This document shows positions 59,859 through 64,000 of a DNA stretch of 64,000 nucleotides, in pieces (within the stretch, counting starts at the first letter, position 1; each line of letters begins with the position of its first letter). The stretch covers positions 205,883 through 269,882 of the forward strand of contig NZ_HF570108.1 in assembly GCF_000297395.2 (NCBI RefSeq). The letters are read 5' to 3'. The notes beneath the pieces are model-generated. The model was not told the origin of the DNA, searched no databases, and saw nothing but the letters and a program-made list of their open reading frames with translations. The stretch is from Micromonospora lupini str. Lupac 08 (GTDB taxonomy: Bacteria; Actinomycetota; Actinomycetes; Mycobacteriales; Micromonosporaceae). The position numbers were made by a program, and so were the translations under genes.

Positions 59859-60173
59859 ATGGGGATCGGCATGAGCGCGAGTGGCACCCCGGCTGTGGCG
59901 GCGTCCGGGGAGGAGATCGGGCCGGACGGCGTACGTCAGCCGGGCGGGGAGGTGCACGCCTGGCTGCCCGGCCAGAACCAGACCGTCTGCGGGCTGGCCC
60001 TCAGCCGGACCCGGCTGCGCCGTTTTCCGCACGTGCGCTTCGACTACCTGGGCACCGATGTGCTCACCGAGGCGGACGCGGTGGGCTGGATCTGCCCGCG
60101 CTGCCTGGCGGCCACCCTCGGTCGGCGTGGCAAGGAGAAGCACGGCTGGGTCCGCGACTCGCCGCGCCCTTGA
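59859..60173 (+). CDS. Small Cys/His protein of unknown function
   Basis: 104 residues from ATG at 59859 (GGGAGGGG nine bases upstream); ATG at 59871 is nearly as good. It contains HAWLPG, VCGLAL, and CPRC near the end (ICPRCLA), a layout that could bind zinc through one His and three Cys. LRRFPHVRFDYLG lies between. I know similar small actinobacterial proteins but no function. The stop codon TGA is part of the TTGATC end of the palindromic element that follows. Confidence 0.6.
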   Translation: MGIGMSASGTPAVAASGEEIGPDGVRQPGGEVHAWLPGQNQTVCGLALSRTRLRRFPHVRFDYLGTDVLTEADAVGWICPRCLAATLGRRGKEKHGWVRDSPRP

Positions 60174-60249
60174 TCGACTCGGGTTCCAGGAAGTCGGGTC
60201 GTCCTGGCCAGTCGGATAGCCCGTTTTCCAGGAAGCCGAGTGGATCAAG
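60170..60249. repeat. Intergenic palindromic element, TTGATC-ended (copy 2)
   Basis: Outer arms TTGATCGACTCGGGTTCC (60170-60187) and its near reverse complement (60232-60249) differ at two positions, and the inner part also pairs partly. The left arm is identical over 17 bases to the element at 459-535. It supplies the stop codon of the upstream gene and ends 57 bp before the epimerase start. Confidence 0.75.
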
Positions 60250-60305
60250 AGCGCTACGCGGCGGGCGGGCGGTTGACCGGCTGCTGGACGGGTACGGGGT
60301 CGGGC

Positions 60306-61388
60306 ATGCGGATCGTGGTGGTGGGGGCGAGTGGCAACGTCGGTACGGCGGTGCTGCGGCGGCTGCGCCGGGAGCGCGGCGTCGAGCTGGCCGGGGTGGT
60401 CCGGCGGTTGCCCGGCCCGGATGCCGGTACGCCGTACGACCAGGTGGAGTGGCACTCCTGTGACATCGGTGCGCCGGGCGCTTCGGGGCAGCTCGCCGAG
60501 GTGTTCGCGGGAGCGGACGCGGTGGTGCACCTGGCCTGGCAGATCCAGCCCAGCCACGACCAGCGGGTGCTGCGCCGGACGAACGTCGACGGCAGCCGGG
60601 CGGTGTTTGACGCGGTGGTGCGGGCCGGGGTGCCGGCACTGGTGTACGCCTCGTCGGTAGGCACGTACGCGCCCGGCCCGAAGGACCACCCGATCAGCGA
60701 GCGGTGGCCGGCCACCGGGGTGTCGGGCTCGTCGTACAGTGAGCACAAGGCGGAGGTCGAGACGCTGCTGGACGGGTTGGAGCGGGAGCACCCGACGGTG
60801 CGGGTGGTTCGACTGCGGCCCGGTCTGATCTTCCAGCGGGACGCCGGTACGGAGATCACCCGCTATTTTCTCGGCCCGTTGGCCCCGGTGCGGCTGCTGC
60901 GCTTCGGCCGGATTCCGCTGGTGCCGACGAACAGGCGGCTGCGGATGCAGGCGGTGCACGCCGACGATGTGGCTGACGCGTACGCCAGGGCTGTTCTGGG
61001 TGATGCGCGCGGCGCGTTCAATCTCGCCGCGGACCCGGTGCTGACCCCGGAGCTGGTGGCTCGGCACTTCCACGGCTGGACGGTGCCGGTCGCGGCGCCG
61101 GTGCTGCGGGTGGCGGCGGCGCTGACCTGGCGGGCGCGGCTGCAACCGGTGGACGCGGGCTGGGTCGAGCTGGGCCTGAACGCGCCGCTGATGTCCAGCG
61201 AGCGTGCGGAGACCGAGCTGGGCTGGTCACCCAAGATCGACGCGCTGACCGCGCTCAAGGAGCTGTTCGCCGGCATGGCCGGTGGCGACCACACGGCCAG
61301 CCCGCCGCTCTCCGCGGCACGCACCCTGCCCGGCCGCCCCGGTGGCCTCCTGCACGCCCACCCGCCGGGCGAGAAGAACCCCTACTGA
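60306..61388 (+). CDS. NAD-dependent epimerase/dehydratase family protein
   Basis: 360 residues from ATG at 60306. It is an extended short-chain dehydrogenase: N-terminal NAD(P) loop VVVGASGNVGTAV, catalytic Ser in YASSVGTYAP, and Tyr-x3-Lys in SYSEHKAE (about 140). The substrate-binding half continues to about 330 with HADDVADAYARA. The last about 30 residues are a Pro-rich tail. Such proteins act on nucleotide sugars or other carbonyl substrates; specificity is not determinable. Confidence 0.87.
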   Translation: MRIVVVGASGNVGTAVLRRLRRERGVELAGVVRRLPGPDAGTPYDQVEWHSCDIGAPGASGQLAEVFAGADAVVHLAWQIQPSHDQRVLRRTNVDGSRAVFDAVVRAGVPALVYASSVGTYAPGPKDHPISERWPATGVSGSSYSEHKAEVETLLDGLEREHPTVRVVRLRPGLIFQRDAGTEITRYFLGPLAPVRLLRFGRIPLVPTNRRLRMQAVHADDVADAYARAVLGDARGAFNLAADPVLTPELVARHFHGWTVPVAAPVLRVAAALTWRARLQPVDAGWVELGLNAPLMSSERAETELGWSPKIDALTALKELFAGMAGGDHTASPPLSAARTLPGRPGGLLHAHPPGEKNPY

Positions 61389-61393
61389 CACGA

Positions 61394-61449
61394 TGATCAA
61401 GAGATTTGGGTCAGAAAACGCGGCCTCGGTGACCCAGACCTCTTGATCA
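61394..61449. repeat. Intergenic palindromic element, TGATCAAGAG-ended
   Basis: 20-bp arms at 61394-61413 and 61430-61449 differ at two positions; both outer ends read TGATCAAGAG. The 16-nt centre is GC-rich. It starts five bases after the epimerase stop, so it may also act as its terminator. Confidence 0.75.
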
Positions 61450-61505
61450 CCAGCGCCAGGCGGCCGACGGCCGGTCAGGGCCGGCAGGCGGTCAGGGCAG
61501 GCGGG

Positions 61506-62708
61506 TCAGGCGGGTTTGGGGCCGATCACCTCGGGGTTGCGGGCGCCCAGGAAGAAGATGCCACGGTAGCCGGGGGTCTCGAATTTCCCGCTCGGGTTGC
61601 GGCGCAGCGGAGCGTTTTCGATCCTCATCGTGCCGGTGCGGTTGTTGCTGACGAAGAAGATCGCGCCGCCTCCCTCGTTGGCCTTGTTGTTCTCGATGAC
61701 GGTGCCGGCGATCCGTACGGTGAACTCGTTGCCGTCGCAGTAGATCGCGCCGCCGCTGCCGCCGCCGGGCGTGCCGGACTTGGCCGGGTTCGCGCCGCTG
61801 CCGATCGCCTCGTTGTTCTTCAGCAGGCTGTTGAGCACCACCCAGGACACGCCGATGCTGCTCAGCGCACCGCCGTTGGAGCAGGAGCCGCCGTCGAAGG
61901 TGCTGCTCACGACGTACACCGGTTTGTTCTCGTACTGGCTGAGCACCCGGACTGCCGCGCCCCCCAGGTCGGGGCCGGTGCGGTCGCAGCGGTTGCGGAC
62001 GAAGCGCGAGTTGACCACCTTGAGCCGCCCGCCACGGACGAAGATCGCGCCTCCGCCGCCGCCCTCGGCCTTCTCGCCCGTGGAGTTGCCGTCGGCGAAG
62101 GTCAGGTTCTGCACGGTGAGCTGCGGATGGTCCTGGTTCTGGCAGTGCGAGGTGGTGAAGCCCTGGGCCTCGTCGCAGGTGTTCATGTAGAGGATGCGGC
62201 GCTGCCCCTGACCGCTCAGGGTCACCCTGCCGCCGCCGTCGAGCACGATCTTCGGCCCGTTGGCGTTGCGGACCTTCGCGGTGGCGGTCATCTTGATCGT
62301 CACCGGGGCCGGTCCACAGTTGAACGTGATGACGCCGCCGGCGGCCACGGCCTTCACCACCGCCGCCGAGGTGCAACTCGCCGGGGTGCCGGTGCCGATG
62401 GTCCGGGTCGGCTTCGACGTGTCCACCGCGCGTGCCTCGGCCGGCACTGTGGCGTGGCCGTTCGGGTTGCCGGCCGCGAGCGCCTTGGCGGCCGGGGCGG
62501 TCGGCTTCGGGCTCGTACTGGCCCCGGGGCCGCCCAGACCGTCCCGGCCCGCCGCTGCGACACCCGGGTCACCGGTCGGGAGGGCGTCCGGCGTGACCGA
62601 CGGGCTGGCCGGCGAGCCGGCCGGCGTCGGATCGGTGGACCCGCAGGCGGGCAGGGTCGCGGTGGCGACACCGAGGACGAGCAGGGCGGCAAGCGACGTC
62701 ATGCGCAC
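61506..62708 (-). CDS. Secreted beta-helix lipoprotein
   Basis: 400 residues. Lipoprotein signal with LPAC (Cys about 22), a Pro/Ser/Thr/Ala-rich spacer (about 25-105), then a right-handed parallel beta-helix (about 110-400) with repeated GGAI[FY] turns (GGGAIFVRGG, GGALSSIG, GGAIYCDGN, GGGAIFFVSNN) as in Pmp/pectate-lyase-like folds. Several Cys residues may form disulfides. No catalytic Asp cluster is evident, so a binding or structural role at the cell surface is as likely as polysaccharide cleavage. Confidence 0.78.
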   Translation of the reverse strand: MRMTSLAALLVLGVATATLPACGSTDPTPAGSPASPSVTPDALPTGDPGVAAAGRDGLGGPGASTSPKPTAPAAKALAAGNPNGHATVPAEARAVDTSKPTRTIGTGTPASCTSAAVVKAVAAGGVITFNCGPAPVTIKMTATAKVRNANGPKIVLDGGGRVTLSGQGQRRILYMNTCDEAQGFTTSHCQNQDHPQLTVQNLTFADGNSTGEKAEGGGGGAIFVRGGRLKVVNSRFVRNRCDRTGPDLGGAAVRVLSQYENKPVYVVSSTFDGGSCSNGGALSSIGVSWVVLNSLLKNNEAIGSGANPAKSGTPGGGSGGAIYCDGNEFTVRIAGTVIENNKANEGGGAIFFVSNNRTGTMRIENAPLRRNPSGKFETPGYRGIFFLGARNPEVIGPKPA

Positions 62709-62806
62709 CCGGGTGATGTTAGGAGCCCCGACGGCGGCGCGACGAATCCGCCGGGCCGGTTTAATGCGCTGCTAAGCCACGCCGGGCATCGGAGCCGCCC
62801 GGGCAC

Positions 62807-63556
62807 TCACGCGTGCGACAGGGCGAAGGCCGTCAGGAAGCCGGCGACCGTGATGAGGCCGACCAGCAGGTGGGCGTTCTCGAACGCCTCCGGCACCATC
62901 GTGTCGGTGATCATGGCGAGGATCGCGCCGGCTGCCAGCGCGGTGATCGCGGCGAGCACCTCCGGGGGCGCGCCACCCAGGAGGGTGTTGCCGAGCAGCG
63001 CCGCCACGCCGCTGATCAGCGCGATGCCGGTCCACAGCAGGAAGACGTACCGCCGGGTGCGGCCGGCCTGGCGCATGCCGGCCGCGCTGGACAGCCCTTC
63101 CGGGACGTTACTGAGGAAGACCGCCACCACGGTGACCAGGCTGACCGCGCCGCCGCTGAGCAGGCTGGCGCCGATCACCACCGATTCCGGTACGCCGTCC
63201 AGCAGCGCGCCGACGGCGAGCGCCGACCCGGAGCCGGGCTGCTCGTCCTCGGAGGGCTGCTGGTCGCCGGAGCGCTTCCGGTGCCGCGCGCCGTGACGGG
63301 CGAGAGCCACGTTGGCCAGGGTGTAGACGATCGCACCCCCGGTTGCGCCCAGCACGGTGGGCAGCATCCCGCCCTGCTCGTGCGCCTCGGCGATCAGCTC
63401 GAACGACACGGCGGAGAGCAGCACCCCCGCGCCGAACGCCATGACCGACGCGGTGATCCGCTGCGGCACCCGGGCGAAGAAGCCGACCGCCGCCCCGATC
63501 AGCAGGGCCGACCCGGCCAACAGTCCCCATCCACCCGCCTGCAACCACTCCGGCAT
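62807..63556 (-). CDS. ZIP-family metal transporter
   Basis: 249 residues, about eight membrane helices. The ZIP core motif in helix IV is LLDGVPESVVIG, where the first His is replaced by Asp, and helix V has FLSNVPEGLSS with NxPEG. A cytoplasmic loop (about 88-108) carries His/Arg/Ser/Glu residues. ZIP proteins move divalent metals such as zinc or iron into the cytoplasm. Metal specificity cannot be assigned. Confidence 0.85.
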   Translation of the reverse strand: MPEWLQAGGWGLLAGSALLIGAAVGFFARVPQRITASVMAFGAGVLLSAVSFELIAEAHEQGGMLPTVLGATGGAIVYTLANVALARHGARHRKRSGDQQPSEDEQPGSGSALAVGALLDGVPESVVIGASLLSGGAVSLVTVVAVFLSNVPEGLSSAAGMRQAGRTRRYVFLLWTGIALISGVAALLGNTLLGGAPPEVLAAITALAAGAILAMITDTMVPEAFENAHLLVGLITVAGFLTAFALSHA

Positions 63557-63598
63557 TCCGCGGACCGTACCCGCTGCGACCGGGGCGGCAAACCGTGC

Positions 63599-64000
63599 TC
63601 AGAAGTCGGCGAAGAGGTACGGCACCCGGCGCGAAAAGAGACTGCGCAGCTCGGCAGCGGCATCCGTCGGCACGTCGCCGAGCCCGCGCAACGGCAGCTC
63701 GGCCGGGTCCAGCACCCCGTACGCCAGGGCGGACAGTCCCGCCGCGGTCAGCGTGGCCGTCGGCGCCCGGCCGCTGTCGGCGGCGACCAGCTCCAACGCG
63801 CCTGTCGTGCCGTCCAGCAGGTGCGTACCGGCCAGCCACCGGTCCCCGGTCAGTTCGATCCGGACCCGGCCCGGCCCGGCGGGCAGCCCGTGCAGCGCGT
63901 CCAGCGACAGCAGTCGGGCCATCGGGGCGGACGAGCCGGGCCGGCCCGCCCGTGCCTCGACGTGCACGTCCAGGTCGGTCAGCCACAGCTCCGGCAACTC
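63599..64000 (-). CDS. Eis-like GNAT acetyltransferase, C-terminal part (cut by window edge)
   Basis: 133 residues plus one codon remain, open to the window end. LWLTDLDVHVEAR and the later LELVAADSGRAPTATLTAAGLSALAYG match the sterol-carrier-like C-terminal domain of Eis/enhanced intracellular survival acetyltransferases, and the chain ends in Phe, whose terminal carboxylate serves catalysis in Eis. The GNAT domains lie beyond the edge. Eis enzymes acetylate aminoglycosides or protein lysines; the role here is unknown. Confidence 0.72.
   Translation of the reverse strand, partial: ELPELWLTDLDVHVEARAGRPGSSAPMARLLSLDALHGLPAGPGRVRIELTGDRWLAGTHLLDGTTGALELVAADSGRAPTATLTAAGLSALAYGVLDPAELPLRGLGDVPTDAAAELRSLFSRRVPYLFADF

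Noticed and set aside
1..64000. Prophage, integrative element, insertion sequence or biosynthetic gene cluster
   Set aside because: No integrase, transposase, phage structural gene, polyketide or peptide synthetase was found; only the carotenoid genes form a biosynthetic set.

Overview
The window is very GC-rich, with coding regions biased to G or C at third codon positions, GTG starts, apparently leaderless genes, and a gene set typical of filamentous actinobacteria: LitR-linked carotenoid genes, a tight-adherence (Tad) pilus locus, LacI and IclR sugar ABC systems, a Methyltransf_19 methyltransferase, and Tat-exported proteins. I read it as the chromosome of a Micromonospora-like member of the Micromonosporaceae. 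The taxonomic call is inference from style and content, not from a marker gene. I see no integrase, transposase, phage or CRISPR features.

Layout. 1-1000: the tail of a Gly/Gln/Ala-repeat protein, an intergenic palindrome and a tRNA Glu-Asp-Phe group. 1157-1960: polysaccharide deacetylase lipoprotein. 2036-8549: a carotenoid and photoprotection island (litR-like regulator, idi, crtI, crtE on one strand; crtB and a CPD photolyase divergently), with a perfect palindrome between crtE and crtB. 8562-11204: beta-lactamase-fold serine hydrolase and a flavin disulfide reductase. 11300-24740: an alpha-glucan locus with a LacI regulator, a binding protein, two permeases, a GH13 alpha-glucosidase and two large secreted multidomain enzymes whose Asp pattern fits GH87 alpha-1,3-glucanases. 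24771-26581: enoyl-CoA hydratase family protein and a DUF2231-Rieske membrane protein.

26665-37486: a complete Tad/Flp pilus locus on the minus strand (LysM protein, TadG/TadE-like pseudopilins, Flp pilin, TadC, TadB, TadA ATPase, CpaE-like, SAF/CpaB-like, two exported proteins), with a divergent prepilin peptidase. 37552-46929: PAP2 phosphatase, GH65 phosphorylase/hydrolase, Zn-ribbon protein, methyltransferase, LtrA, MarR-GNAT fusion, ArsR-phosphatase fusion with a VOC protein, and a Tat-exported CDP-diacylglycerol pyrophosphatase homologue. 46963-51598: a second sugar ABC system in which the two permeases are fused into one chain, with an IclR regulator.

51728-57833: an arginyl-tRNA synthetase preceded by a short leader peptide containing four consecutive arginine codons and mutually exclusive hairpins (a candidate transcription attenuator), then an ECF sigma factor, a zinc-finger anti-sigma membrane protein and an ABC exporter operon. 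57843-64000: a truncated gene remnant, an FG-GAP repeat protein, a degenerate tRNA-like element and tRNA-Lys, further intergenic palindromes, a nucleoside-diphosphate-sugar epimerase, a beta-helix lipoprotein, a ZIP metal transporter and the C-terminal end of an Eis-like acetyltransferase cut by the window edge.

The strongest candidates for undescribed biology are the arginine-codon leader upstream of argS, the compact alpha-1,3-glucan uptake and degradation locus, the fused ABC permease, and a family of TTGATC-ended intergenic palindromes.
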